A DNA stretch of 36,317 nucleotides from JBIKVP01 sp044356745 (GTDB lineage Bacteria > Pseudomonadota > Alphaproteobacteria > Rhizobiales > Beijerinckiaceae): positions 1 through 36,317 of the forward strand of contig JBIKVP010000014.1 of the NCBI GenBank assembly GCA_044356745.1, in the 5' to 3' direction. The translations under genes were made by a program, and so were the position numbers. The notes under the pieces are model-generated. The model was not told where the DNA came from, did no database searches, and saw only the letters and a program-made list of their open reading frames with translations. Positions 8,136 through 16,543 of the stretch are shown piece by piece (the stretch's first letter is position 1; every line of letters starts with the position of its first letter).

Positions 8136-8184
8136 CCTATAGTCTGTTCGCGTTAATTTCCATCATGCAAACAGACTATATAGG
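8136..8184. promoter_or_regulatory. Inverted repeat in the chpT-cysQ divergent promoter region
   Basis: TAGTCTGTT (8140-8148) and AACAGACTA (8170-8178) form a perfect 9-bp inverted repeat. Partial outer pairing of CCTA at 8136-8139 with TAGG at 8181-8184 follows a 2-nt bulge. The two genes diverge from this 246-nt gap, so an operator or a leader structure is plausible. I do not know the binding factor. Confidence 0.45.
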
Positions 8185-8289
8185 AAAAGGTTTACAAGCT
8201 TTTACCATTTTTCTGGATACAGATGTTTTTAATTCAATTCACTGTATTGTGACAAAAAGTTGAATAACAAAACGATGGATTGATGTGCT

Positions 8290-9102
8290 ATGCCGTTGAA
8301 TATTGAGCGCGACCTTATCGCGCGTGAGCTGGCTCGCATTGCTATTGAAGCGGGCGATGTTATTCGTAGCGTGATTAAAAGTGGACTCACATCCACCACG
8401 AAAGCCGATGGGAGCGAATGCTCTAATGCAGATGTCGCAGCACAAGATATTGTGCTTGAACATCTTCACAAACGCTTTCCCGGTATTGATGTCATCGCTG
8501 AAGAGCAAACACATGCAGTGAATTCTCCTGATCGCAGCGATACCTTTTTTCTCGTTGATCCTCTTGACGGAACACGTAATTTTCTGACGGGAGGGCATGA
8601 ATACGGCGTCAATATTGCGTTGATTGACCAACGTAGACCGCTTGCTGGCGCCATTCATGCCCCTGCTTTTGGACGCACATGGTTTGGTGGAGGCACAGCC
8701 ATGATGTCACCGCAACGTGATCATTGGATAGATCACATAAGTCGCATTTATGTGCGCGATGTGCCTCAGGAAGGTGTAACAGCACTTGTCAGCCATCGCC
8801 GTGGCGACCCACAAAGCACCCAATTCCTCAATTTATTTTCTATTGCACACACCCGCCCTCTATCATCAAGCATTAAATTTGGCGTTATTGCTGAAGGTCG
8901 GGCTGATCTTTATGTGCGTTATGGCCCAACAATGGAATGGGATACGGCATCAGGACATGCGATTTTAAACGCTGCTGGTGGCTACCTCACACAGGTCACA
9001 GGTAAAGAAAAATACTATGGCCACGCCTCACGCGGCTATCACAATGAAGCCTTTGTCGCTTGGGGATCTAAACAGCTTGCAAGAATCGTAATGCACAAAT
9101 AA
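8290..9102 (+). CDS. cysQ: 3'(2'),5'-bisphosphate nucleotidase (inositol monophosphatase family)
   Basis: This Mg-dependent phosphatase is expected to hydrolyse adenosine 3',5'-bisphosphate (PAP), a by-product of sulfate assimilation. The 270-aa protein shows the metal-binding pattern of the family: AEEQ (Glu71/Glu72), DPLDGTRNF at 90-98 (Asp90, Asp93) and EWDTASGHA at 216-224 (Asp218). The segment SSSIKFGVIAEGRADLY followed by GPTMEWDTA is typical of CysQ rather than of SuhB or HisN. The ribosome binding site is poor, but no better start exists. It is followed by a repeat-rich gap. Confidence 0.88.
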   Translation: MPLNIERDLIARELARIAIEAGDVIRSVIKSGLTSTTKADGSECSNADVAAQDIVLEHLHKRFPGIDVIAEEQTHAVNSPDRSDTFFLVDPLDGTRNFLTGGHEYGVNIALIDQRRPLAGAIHAPAFGRTWFGGGTAMMSPQRDHWIDHISRIYVRDVPQEGVTALVSHRRGDPQSTQFLNLFSIAHTRPLSSSIKFGVIAEGRADLYVRYGPTMEWDTASGHAILNAAGGYLTQVTGKEKYYGHASRGYHNEAFVAWGSKQLARIVMHK

Positions 9103-9133
9103 TTCTTACAACATCAAAGCACTCACGTTGTGT

Positions 9134-9259
9134 AACAAGACAACTCATGCTGCGGCGAAAATGGCATTCTTTAAAAATCGGAGCGGAGCATACTCAAAGT
9201 GTGCGAGTGCCAGAATGCGCAAAAAATGACATTTGCACTCCAGCGTCAGTTGTCTTGTT
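9134..9259. repeat. 126-bp imperfect palindrome with perfect 12-bp ends
   Basis: AACAAGACAACT at 9134-9145 is repeated inverted at 9248-9259. The interior also pairs: GCTG, AAAATG, CATT and other blocks of the left arm recur in the reverse complement of the right arm at matching offsets, so the two arms (about 63 nt each) are diverged inverted copies meeting near 9196. This could fold as a long hairpin or mark a non-autonomous mobile element. I found no clear target-site duplication. Confidence 0.7.
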
Positions 9260-9272
9260 GGGGAATGAAGGC

Positions 9273-9327
9273 GGCTGCCCTGAAACGACATGGATGAGGA
9301 GGCCACATTGCCGTCTCGAGGGCAGCC
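9273..9327. repeat. 55-nt inverted repeat with 9-bp GC-rich stem
   Basis: GGCTGCCCT (9273-9281) pairs perfectly with AGGGCAGCC (9319-9327). The 37-nt interior can add weaker pairing between the ACGACATG region and CATTGCCGT. It adjoins the 126-bp palindrome. It could be part of the same element, a small structured RNA, or a terminator remnant. Confidence 0.6.
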
Positions 9328-9403
9328 TTTACCTTGCGCGCAATCTCAGGAGATGCGGCGGACCCAAGCGCGTCACAAGATAAAACGAATACGAGCATTC
9401 ATA

Positions 9404-9443
9404 AAGAGTTCACAAGATTTTATTCTGTCTCTTGTGATCTCTT
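9404..9443. repeat. 14-bp inverted repeat with one mismatch
   Basis: AAGAGTTCACAAGA (9404-9417) and TCTTGTGATCTCTT (9430-9443) pair with a single mismatch around a 12-nt loop. No T tract follows on either strand, so it is not a standard terminator. Confidence 0.6.
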
Positions 9444-9580
9444 ATAAAAACTTTAAACGTTTTAAACAGCAGCAGCAAGAAGAATATAAAGTAAATGAAA
9501 AAGTAAAAAGCGGAATGGTTACAAGTCATTAGAAATATATTTTGTTAAATACTTTAGTTAAAAAGTTAACATACGCAGTT

Positions 9581-9609
9581 ATAAAAAAACGCCGCATGAA
9601 GCGGCGTTT
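9581..9609 (-). terminator. Rho-independent terminator of lon
   Basis: AAACGCCGC (9587-9595) pairs with GCGGCGTTT (9601-9609) around ATGAA. On the minus strand the stem is followed by seven T. It lies 25 nt beyond the lon stop. Confidence 0.93.
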
Positions 9610-9634
9610 ATATGTTAAAGAGTGCAATATAGCC

Positions 9635-12073
9635 TTAGTGCGCGACTTGTCCCACTGCATCCTCATCGGCAACAATAACAGCCTTAGCAGCAAGTGCAGC
9701 GTCTGCGGCAGCTTCATCCCACTCAATCGGATCTGGCATACGCGTGAGTGCATGTTCAAGAACCTGATCCATGCGCGAGACTGGCACGATTTCAAGACCT
9801 TTTTTCACACTTTCAGGAAGTTCAGCAATGTCTTTTGCGTTTTCTTCTGGAATCAACACTTTTGTGATCCCGCCACGCAGTGCCGCAAGCAGCTTTTCTT
9901 TAAGACCACCAATCGGCAATACACGGCCACGTAGCGTCACCTCACCCGTCATCGCAATATTACGATGAATTGGAATACCCGTTAGCACCGAAATAATGGC
10001 AGTCGCCATTGCAATACCTGCTGAAGGGCCATCTTTGGGCGTTGCCCCTTCCGGAACATGAACGTGAATATCGCGCCGCTCAAATAAAGGCGGCTCAATA
10101 CCAAAATCAACTGCACGCGAGCGCACATAAGATGCCGCCGCAGAAATTGACTCCTTCATCACGTCTTTGAGGTTACCCGTGACTGTCATTTTGCCTTTGC
10201 CCGGCATCATGACACCTTCGATAGTGAGGAGCTCTCCACCCACTTCTGTCCATGCCAAGCCCGTCACTGCGCCAACCTGATCCTCAGATTCAGCTTCACC
10301 ATGACGATATTTGGGAACGCCCAGAAAATCAGGCAGATTTGCAACTGTCACGGTCACTTTTGACACCTTAGAGACAACAATCTCTTTAACAGCTTTACGA
10401 GCAAGATTTGAGACCTCACGCGTTAGATTACGCACACCCGCTTCACGCGTATAACGTTGGATGAGAAAGAGAAGGGCATCATTATCAATCGCCCACTCAT
10501 TTGATTTAAGACCGTGCTTTTTAAGCGCTTCAGGAATCAAATGCTGACGAGTAATTTCGACTTTCTCTTCTTCGGTATATCCTGCGATGCGGATCACTTC
10601 CATACGGTCAAGCAACGCAGGTGGAATATTCAGCGTGTTGGCTGTGGTGATGAACATGACGTTCGAGAGATCATAATCAATTTCAAGATAATGATCATTG
10701 AATGTGCTATTCTGTTCTGGATCAAGCACCTCCAGTAAAGCTGATGATGGATCTCCACGGAAATCCATGCCCATTTTGTCAATTTCATCAAGCAAAATCA
10801 ATGGATTAGTGGTTTTTGCTTTTTTAAGTGACTGAATAAGTTTACCGGGCATAGACCCAATGTACGTGCGACGATGCCCTCGAATTTCAGCTTCGTCACG
10901 CACACCGCCTAAAGACATACGCACAAACTCACGTCCTGTTGCCTGCGCAATCGACTTTCCAAGCGAGGTCTTACCAACACCGGGAGGACCTACAAGACAC
11001 AAGATCGGGCCAGCAAGCTTATGCGCCCGCTGTTGTACGGCAAGATACTCAATGATGCGCTCTTTGACCTTCTCCAAACCATAGTGTTCGTGATCAAGCA
11101 ACCGTTCAGCATCATTGAGATCTTTTTTAACTTTCGAGCGTTTACCCCATGGAATGCCTAAAATCCAATCGAGGTAGTTGCGAACCACTGTCGCTTCCGC
11201 TGACATAGGTGACATCTGACGCAGCTTTTTAAGTTCAGCGGTCGCTTTATCGCGGGCTTCTTTTGAAAGCTTGGTATTTTTGATTTTATCTTCGAGCTCA
11301 GACAACTCGTCTTTGCCTTCTTCGTCACCCAGCTCTTTCTGAATAGCCTTCATTTGCTCATTCAGATAATACTCGCGCTGGGTTTTCTCCATTTGACGTT
11401 TGACACGTGTACGGATGCGCTTCTCAACCTGAAGCACCGAAATTTCACTTTCCATAAGGCCGAGTATGGTCTCTAAACGTTTGCCCACAATCGGATTTTC
11501 AAGCAGCGCCTGTTTATCCATCAGCTTAATAACAAGATGGGAAGCAACGGTGTCTGCAAGTTTTGCAGGATTATCAATCTGTCCAATCGCCGCAACAATC
11601 TCAGGCGAAATCTTTTTATTGAGTTTTACGTAACTTTCAAACTCGGAGATGACAGAGCGAGCAAGCGCCTCAACCTCAATATTTTCACCAATATTTTCAG
11701 CGATGACTTCCGCCTCTGCCTCATAGTAATCAATGTGACGAGTATATTGGCGAACATTCGCACGTACTTGCCCTTCAACAAGCACTTTGACTGTGCCATC
11801 GGGCAATTTCAAAAGCTGCAAAACAGTCGCAAGTGTCCCCGCCGTGTAAATTGCATCGGGTGTCGGATCATCATCAGGCGCGTTTTTCTGTGTGACGAGT
11901 AAAACCGGACGGTCTGAGCGCATGGCTTCTTCAAGAGCACGGATTGATTTATCACGTCCGACGAACAGTGGAACAATCATATGTGGGAACACGACAATGT
12001 CGCGAAGAGGCAAAACAGGAAATGCACCACGCGTACCAAGTATAATATTCCGACGTAAACCGAGTGAAGTCAT
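9635..12073 (-). CDS. lon: ATP-dependent protease Lon
   Basis: Lon is a cytosolic hexameric AAA+ protease that degrades misfolded and regulatory proteins. In the 812-aa protein the N-terminal substrate domain begins at PVLPLRDIVVFPHM. A coiled-coil region follows, then Walker A GPPGVGKTS near 362-370, Walker B LLDEID near 427-432 and a C-terminal serine-lysine protease domain. Ser684 in DGPSAG and Lys727 in GGLKEKLL form the catalytic dyad. The frame is open from a GTG at 12100, but the ATG at 12073 has AGAAGGG about 9 nt upstream and gives the usual length. A heat-shock promoter precedes it and a strong terminator follows. It is transcribed separately from clpX, with a 599-nt gap. Confidence 0.97.
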   Translation of the reverse strand: MTSLGLRRNIILGTRGAFPVLPLRDIVVFPHMIVPLFVGRDKSIRALEEAMRSDRPVLLVTQKNAPDDDPTPDAIYTAGTLATVLQLLKLPDGTVKVLVEGQVRANVRQYTRHIDYYEAEAEVIAENIGENIEVEALARSVISEFESYVKLNKKISPEIVAAIGQIDNPAKLADTVASHLVIKLMDKQALLENPIVGKRLETILGLMESEISVLQVEKRIRTRVKRQMEKTQREYYLNEQMKAIQKELGDEEGKDELSELEDKIKNTKLSKEARDKATAELKKLRQMSPMSAEATVVRNYLDWILGIPWGKRSKVKKDLNDAERLLDHEHYGLEKVKERIIEYLAVQQRAHKLAGPILCLVGPPGVGKTSLGKSIAQATGREFVRMSLGGVRDEAEIRGHRRTYIGSMPGKLIQSLKKAKTTNPLILLDEIDKMGMDFRGDPSSALLEVLDPEQNSTFNDHYLEIDYDLSNVMFITTANTLNIPPALLDRMEVIRIAGYTEEEKVEITRQHLIPEALKKHGLKSNEWAIDNDALLFLIQRYTREAGVRNLTREVSNLARKAVKEIVVSKVSKVTVTVANLPDFLGVPKYRHGEAESEDQVGAVTGLAWTEVGGELLTIEGVMMPGKGKMTVTGNLKDVMKESISAAASYVRSRAVDFGIEPPLFERRDIHVHVPEGATPKDGPSAGIAMATAIISVLTGIPIHRNIAMTGEVTLRGRVLPIGGLKEKLLAALRGGITKVLIPEENAKDIAELPESVKKGLEIVPVSRMDQVLEHALTRMPDPIEWDEAAADAALAAKAVIVADEDAVGQVAH

Positions 12074-12672
12074 CACCCACATCCCTTCTTGATCCGCCAC
12101 AACTTATGGCTTGAAAGTTATCAACGCTCACTTGAATGAGAAATGCATTGAGCGTCCTGACAAAAAGCATTGTCCCAACACTTCACATGTGGGGAACAAC
12201 GTTAACACTTTCAAGTCAGGATCATTCGCATCCTCAAGAAATGATCACATAAAATCTCAACCTAACATAACAAACTCACAACACCCGTCAAACGGTCTCC
12301 AAAAAAAACCTTAATTGACAACGTGTTAAGCATGAATCGTCACGCTATTATGTTGACAGTACGCTAAAGCACACAAGAGAAACGCGATACAATTTAAATT
12401 TAAGAAACGCTTTTTTAGCCGTTTCAAACAGGAGTTGCGAACTAAAACACCTATAAGTTTTTTGTTCTGGTGTGATTTTTTCACGAAAAATAGGTGTATT
12501 TTCTTAAAATCAGGATGAGACGCCTAAAACACTCACACGCATGACATAACGCGACAAAGCGATGCGTTTAAATACAAACATCAAACTTGAAAACGCATTT
12601 AAATCTTTAAATCAGTGAAAAATGTGATGAGAGGATGAACGAAGGCACAACGTGCCCCCCGTTCTCATGTCA
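12074..12672. other. Intergenic region between clpX and lon
   Basis: This stretch holds the lon leader (about 105 nt) and heat-shock promoter at its left, and inverted repeats farther right. ACACCTAT (12447-12454) pairs with ATAGGTGT (12490-12497), with a smaller GTGA/TCAC hairpin inside. ATGCGTTT (12562-12569) pairs with AAACGCAT (12591-12598). A short GGCAC/GTGCC hairpin lies just past the clpX stop without a T run. I see no gene. Confidence 0.5.
12187..12215 (-). promoter_or_regulatory. RpoH (sigma-32) heat-shock promoter of lon
   Basis: On the minus strand CTTGAAA (12215-12209) is followed after 14 nt by CCCCACAT (12194-12187). This is close to the RpoH consensus CTTGAAA and CCCCATnT with spacing in the accepted range. 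Transcription would begin near 12180, leaving a leader of about 107 nt before the lon ATG. Heat-shock control of lon is well established in proteobacteria. Confidence 0.8.
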
Positions 12673-13941
12673 TTAAGCCGATGCAGTTTCAGCTTCTTTT
12701 GTTTTATCCGTGTAGATATAAAGCGGCTTTGCTTTGCCTTCAATCACCTCAGGACCAACGACAATCTGCTCCACGCCTTCTAAGCCCGGTAGATCATACA
12801 TGGTGTCAAGCAAGACACCTTCTAAAATTGAGCGTAGACCACGCGCACCAGTTTTGCGCTCAATGGCTTTACGAGCAACAATGGTCAATGCCTCATCCGT
12901 AAAGTTGAGTTCAACATCTTCCATCTCAAATAGACGCTGATATTGTTTCACAAGAGCGTTCTTTGGCTCTTTAAGAATTGTCTTGAGTGCTTCTTCATCA
13001 AGATCTTCAAGTGTGGCAATCACAGGTAGACGACCCACAAATTCAGGAATAAGCCCGAATTTAAGCAAATCTTCTGGTTCAACCTCACGGAAAATCTCAC
13101 CTGTGCGCCGATCTTCAGGGGCGGTCACAGCCGCGCCAAAGCCAATGGATGTGCCTTTGCCGCGCGATGAAATAATTTTTTCTAGACCCGCAAACGCACC
13201 GCCGCAAATAAAGAGAATATTGGTGGTATCAACTTGCAAAAACTCTTGCTGAGGATGCTTACGGCCACCTTGTGGCGGTACACTCGCAACCGTACCTTCC
13301 ATAATTTTGAGAAGCGCTTGCTGCACGCCTTCACCCGACACATCACGCGTGATGGATGGGTTATCCGATTTACGGCTAATCTTATCAATTTCGTCGATAT
13401 ACACGATGCCGCGCTGCGCACGCTCAACGTTATAATCAGATGCTTGAAGCAGTTTGAGAATAATATTTTCAACATCTTCACCGACATAACCCGCTTCAGT
13501 AAGCGTTGTGGCATCCGCCATTGTGAAGGGCACATCAAGAATACGTGCCAAGGTCTGAGCGAGCAACGTTTTACCCGAACCTGTTGGCCCAATCAGCATA
13601 ATGTTCGATTTTGCAAGCTCAACATCAGAATGCTTGCTGGCATGATTAAGGCGCTTGTAATGGTTATGCACCGCAACCGAGAGCACTTTTTTGGCTTGAT
13701 CCTGCCCAATGACATAATCGTCAAGCACTTTGCGAATTTCTTTGGGGGTTGGCACACCATCTTTCGTTTTCACGAGTGAGGATTTTGACTCCTCACGGAT
13801 GATATCCATGCACAACTCAACGCATTCATCGCAGATAAAAACCGTTGGTCCCGCAATCAGTTTACGCACTTCATGCTGGCTCTTGCCGCAAAAAGAACAA
13901 TAGAGTGTGCTCTTGGCATCACCGCTGCTGGCCTTACTCAT
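12673..13941 (-). CDS. clpX: ATP-dependent Clp protease ATP-binding subunit ClpX
   Basis: ClpX is the AAA+ unfoldase that feeds substrates to ClpP. The 422-aa protein has an N-terminal C4 zinc domain (Cys15, Cys18, Cys37, Cys40). Walker A GPTGSGKT lies at 118-125, pore loop GYVGED at 151-156 and Walker B IDEID at 182-186. An IGF-type ClpP-docking loop is visible (SIGFG near 270). The length is standard. It lies downstream of clpP on the same strand, separated by a clpP terminator and 361 nt, so it probably has its own promoter. In Caulobacter and relatives ClpXP destroys CtrA via CpdR, linking it to chpT in this window. Confidence 0.98.
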   Translation of the reverse strand: MSKASSGDAKSTLYCSFCGKSQHEVRKLIAGPTVFICDECVELCMDIIREESKSSLVKTKDGVPTPKEIRKVLDDYVIGQDQAKKVLSVAVHNHYKRLNHASKHSDVELAKSNIMLIGPTGSGKTLLAQTLARILDVPFTMADATTLTEAGYVGEDVENIILKLLQASDYNVERAQRGIVYIDEIDKISRKSDNPSITRDVSGEGVQQALLKIMEGTVASVPPQGGRKHPQQEFLQVDTTNILFICGGAFAGLEKIISSRGKGTSIGFGAAVTAPEDRRTGEIFREVEPEDLLKFGLIPEFVGRLPVIATLEDLDEEALKTILKEPKNALVKQYQRLFEMEDVELNFTDEALTIVARKAIERKTGARGLRSILEGVLLDTMYDLPGLEGVEQIVVGPEVIEGKAKPLYIYTDKTKEAETASA

Positions 13942-14302
13942 GTCAATCTCCGCTTTGTGTGACGATGCCGAATCATCCTCATGTCGTCACTATGATTTTT
14001 TAGCGCGTTTCGTCCTAATAAAACGTATCATTTTAAGTGTTAAGCAATCACCACTAAACGCGATTATATTGTGATTTAGAGCACAATGCGCAAATGTGTT
14101 TTGCAGTGTTGCAAAAAACGCGTGCTTTAAAAAAAATCAGAACATCGCTGTCATTCCATCATCACAACTTACGTTCTAAAAATGTTCTACTCATCAAATT
14201 GGTGAGACGCGCTCTCAAAAACAAGATGCAATCTAAAAAAAATGAGCGCAAAAGAAGGCTTTGCGCTCATCAATCAATAAACTGTCAAAAACTGCAGTAT
14301 GT
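13942..14302. other. Intergenic region between clpP and clpX
   Basis: This 361-nt gap carries the clpP terminator (14235-14270) and a candidate clpX promoter. On the minus strand a perfect TATAAT lies at 14068-14063, with TTGCGC 19 nt upstream, a rather long spacer. An inverted repeat TTGTG/CACAA overlaps the spacer. No RpoH-type site is evident. I see no gene. Confidence 0.45.
14235..14270 (-). terminator. Rho-independent terminator of clpP
   Basis: ATGAGCGCAAA (14242-14252) pairs perfectly with TTTGCGCTCAT (14260-14270) around a 7-nt loop. On the minus strand it is followed by seven T (14241-14235). It lies about 30 nt past the clpP stop, so most transcripts should end before clpX. Confidence 0.92.
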
Positions 14303-14935
14303 TTATGTAGCAGCAGGAGCAGGCTCTGGACGTTTTTCAATCACGTCATCAATTAAGCCAAATTCTTTCGCCGCTTCAGCAGACATGAAATTATCACGCT
14401 CAAGCGCTGCTTCAATCTCTTCATATTTACGTCCTGTATGCTTGACGTAAACTTCGTTCAAACGACGTTTTAATGCTTCGATCTCGCGAGCATGAATCAA
14501 AATGTCGGTCGCCTGACCACGAAAACCCCCTGAAGGCTGGTGAACCATGACGCGAGCATTGGGCAACGCAAAACGCTGACCAGGCGCACCGGCTGTCAAC
14601 AGGAGTGATCCCATTGATGCCGCTTGACCAACGCACAACGTTGAAACCGGACATCTTATGAACTGCATCGTGTCATAGATTGACATCCCAGCAGTCACGA
14701 CACCGCCCGGTGAGTTGATATAAAATGATATTTCTTTTTTTGGATTTTCTGCTTCCAGAAATAGCAACTGCGCGACGATCAGAGAGGCAGAATAATCTTC
14801 AACGGGTCCCGTCAGAAAAATAATCCGCTCACGCAGCAGGCGGGAGTAGATATCAAACGCGCGCTCGCCGCGTGCCGATTGCTCCACCACCATCGGCACA
14901 AGGTTTGAATTATAAACTTCAATCGGATCTCTCAT
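14303..14935 (-). CDS. clpP: ATP-dependent Clp protease proteolytic subunit
   Basis: ClpP is the barrel-shaped serine protease that partners with ClpX and ClpA. The 210-aa protein has the catalytic triad Ser107 (GQAASMGS), His132 (VMVHQPSGG) and Asp181 (ERDNFMSA). The N-terminus VPMVVEQSARGERAFDIYSR is typical, including the propeptide region. The C-terminus ends in a short Pro/Ala tail. It follows tig on the same strand (103-nt gap with a hairpin), the common tig-clpP-clpX-lon order. Confidence 0.98.
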   Translation of the reverse strand: MRDPIEVYNSNLVPMVVEQSARGERAFDIYSRLLRERIIFLTGPVEDYSASLIVAQLLFLEAENPKKEISFYINSPGGVVTAGMSIYDTMQFIRCPVSTLCVGQAASMGSLLLTAGAPGQRFALPNARVMVHQPSGGFRGQATDILIHAREIEALKRRLNEVYVKHTGRKYEEIEAALERDNFMSAEAAKEFGLIDDVIEKRPEPAPAAT

Positions 14936-14985
14936 GATAGGCCTCGGCTTGTATGTAACGTCCCACGCTTATTCATAAAGCGCGA

Positions 14986-15008
14986 AGCAAGAGCACCGTG
15001 CTCTTGCT
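14986..15008 (-). other. Perfect hairpin between tig and clpP
   Basis: AGCAAGAGCAC (14986-14996) and GTGCTCTTGCT (14998-15008) are perfect inverted copies separated by one base. The practical hairpin is about 10 bp with a tight loop. No T tract follows on the minus strand. It may attenuate or process the tig-clpP transcript. Confidence 0.6.
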
Positions 15009-15038
15009 CGAATCACCTATCAGTATAGGCGATGCGGC

Positions 15039-16460
15039 CTACTCTTCCGTTTTTTTCTTAACCTTTCCCTTCGATTTTGGCTTTTCATCAGAATTATTTG
15101 CGCCTTCAGCAGCTTGCGCCGCATCATCAGCAAATAATTCTTCACGGCTCACCGTTTTTTCTGTGAGCGTGATCTGTGTCAGCAATAAATCGACGGTTTT
15201 TTCTTCAATAATGGGAGCACGAATTTCTGCAACAGCTTGAGGATTTTTGCGGTAATAATCCCACACTTGCTTTTCTTGTCCGGGGAATTGACGCGCTTTT
15301 TCAATCAGCGCTTTGGTCACTTCTTCATCAGTCACTTTAATCTCTGATTTTTCAGCAAGATCAGCAAGCACCAAGCCTAAGCGCACGCGGCGCTCGGCAA
15401 TTTTTTGATACTCGGCTTTTGCTTCGTCTTCTGTTTTGCCTTCATCGGAAAGAGTTTTGCCTTCGGTCTTATATTCATGCATGAGGCCAGCCCAAACACC
15501 GTTAAATTCTTGCTCAACGAGTGAGGGAGGAAGCGGAAAATCATAAAGCGAATCAAGGGCGTCAAGCAGTGATTTTTTGAGCTTCAAACGCGCTTCCGCA
15601 TCAAAATCGCGCTGAATGCTGCTTTTCACAGCTTCCTTGAGCGCATCAAGAGTATCCATGCCGAATTTTTTGGCCAATTCATCATCAACTTGTAACGCAT
15701 CAGGTGTCGCAATCTCTGTTACGGTCACCGCAAATTCAGCATTTTTTCCAGCAAGGTGCTCTGCGCCATAATTGACAGGGAATGTCACTTTTACCGTGCG
15801 ATCATCACCTTTTTTCGCACCAAGAAGCTGCTCTTCAAAGCCGGGAATAAATGTGTTTGAGCCAATAACAAGGTCAATGCCTTCAGCAGAGCCGCCCTGA
15901 AATGCTTCACCATCAATCGTACCAACAAAATTAATTGTCAGACGATCTCCGTCTTCTGCTTTGGCTTTGTCAGCTTTAGGTGAAAACGATGTATTCTGTT
16001 TCGCCATGCGCTCAAGCGCTTCTTGAAGATCAGCGTCTGAAGGCGTTGCAACTTCTTTCACGAGGCTCACGCCAGATAAATCTTTTGCTTCAATCAAAGG
16101 CAGAACTTCTAGAGCAACCGTAAATGACAGATCCGCTTTCGCATCCATCACGGCTTCAATTTCGTCTTTGTTTTCAGGCAGATTAACCTGAGGCTGGAAA
16201 GCCAGCTTGTAATTATTATCATTGACGATCTGCTGATTGGCTTCATTCACCGCATTCTGCACAACATCCGCCATAATTGAGCGACCATAAAGCTTGCGCA
16301 CGTGCGCAGTAGGTACGCGACCCGGACGAAAGCCATTGACCTTCACTTTGTCTTTAATGTTGTTCAACTCTGTCACGAGACGCTGCTCAAGGTCAGCTGC
16401 TGTCATCACAACTTTATACTCGTGTTTGAGGCCGTTACTGGCAATTTGGGTGGCTTGCAT
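15039..16460 (-). CDS. tig: Trigger factor (ribosome-associated chaperone and prolyl isomerase)
   Basis: Trigger factor binds L23 at the ribosome exit and shields nascent chains. The 473-aa protein shows the ribosome-binding signature GFRPGRVP at about 43-50 and a central FKBP-like isomerase domain (about 165-245, including DRLTINFVGTIDGEAFQGG). A helical C-terminal chaperone domain follows. The last 30 or so residues are Lys/Glu/Ser-rich, a charged tail common in Alphaproteobacteria. The ATG has AGGAAAAG upstream. It heads the tig-clpP-clpX-lon block. Confidence 0.97.
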   Translation of the reverse strand: MQATQIASNGLKHEYKVVMTAADLEQRLVTELNNIKDKVKVNGFRPGRVPTAHVRKLYGRSIMADVVQNAVNEANQQIVNDNNYKLAFQPQVNLPENKDEIEAVMDAKADLSFTVALEVLPLIEAKDLSGVSLVKEVATPSDADLQEALERMAKQNTSFSPKADKAKAEDGDRLTINFVGTIDGEAFQGGSAEGIDLVIGSNTFIPGFEEQLLGAKKGDDRTVKVTFPVNYGAEHLAGKNAEFAVTVTEIATPDALQVDDELAKKFGMDTLDALKEAVKSSIQRDFDAEARLKLKKSLLDALDSLYDFPLPPSLVEQEFNGVWAGLMHEYKTEGKTLSDEGKTEDEAKAEYQKIAERRVRLGLVLADLAEKSEIKVTDEEVTKALIEKARQFPGQEKQVWDYYRKNPQAVAEIRAPIIEEKTVDLLLTQITLTEKTVSREELFADDAAQAAEGANNSDEKPKSKGKVKKKTEE

Positions 16461-16543
16461 GATCTTTTCCTGTCTTGATGAAACGCTTATGTGATTGAAT
16501 AATTAACCGCTTATAAACCCAAGTGCGGGGCGATTTCCAGTGT

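Larger units (their letters stand above)
9103..9634. other. Repeat-rich intergenic region between cysQ and lon
   Basis: No gene is called in these 532 nt. The region holds three inverted repeats (9134-9259, 9273-9327, 9404-9443) and the lon terminator, each listed separately. Open frames on the plus strand (for example 9147-9383) run through the palindromes and have no recognisable domain. In many relatives hupB follows lon; no HU gene is present here. Confidence 0.6.

Noticed and set aside
9147..9383. 78-aa open frame on the plus strand in the cysQ-lon gap
   Set aside because: It runs through the two palindromic repeats, has no ribosome binding site I can see and no recognisable domain.
12315..12356. 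TTGACA box as a plus-strand promoter
   Set aside because: The nearest -10-like TATTAT is about 25 nt away, and no plus-strand gene follows.
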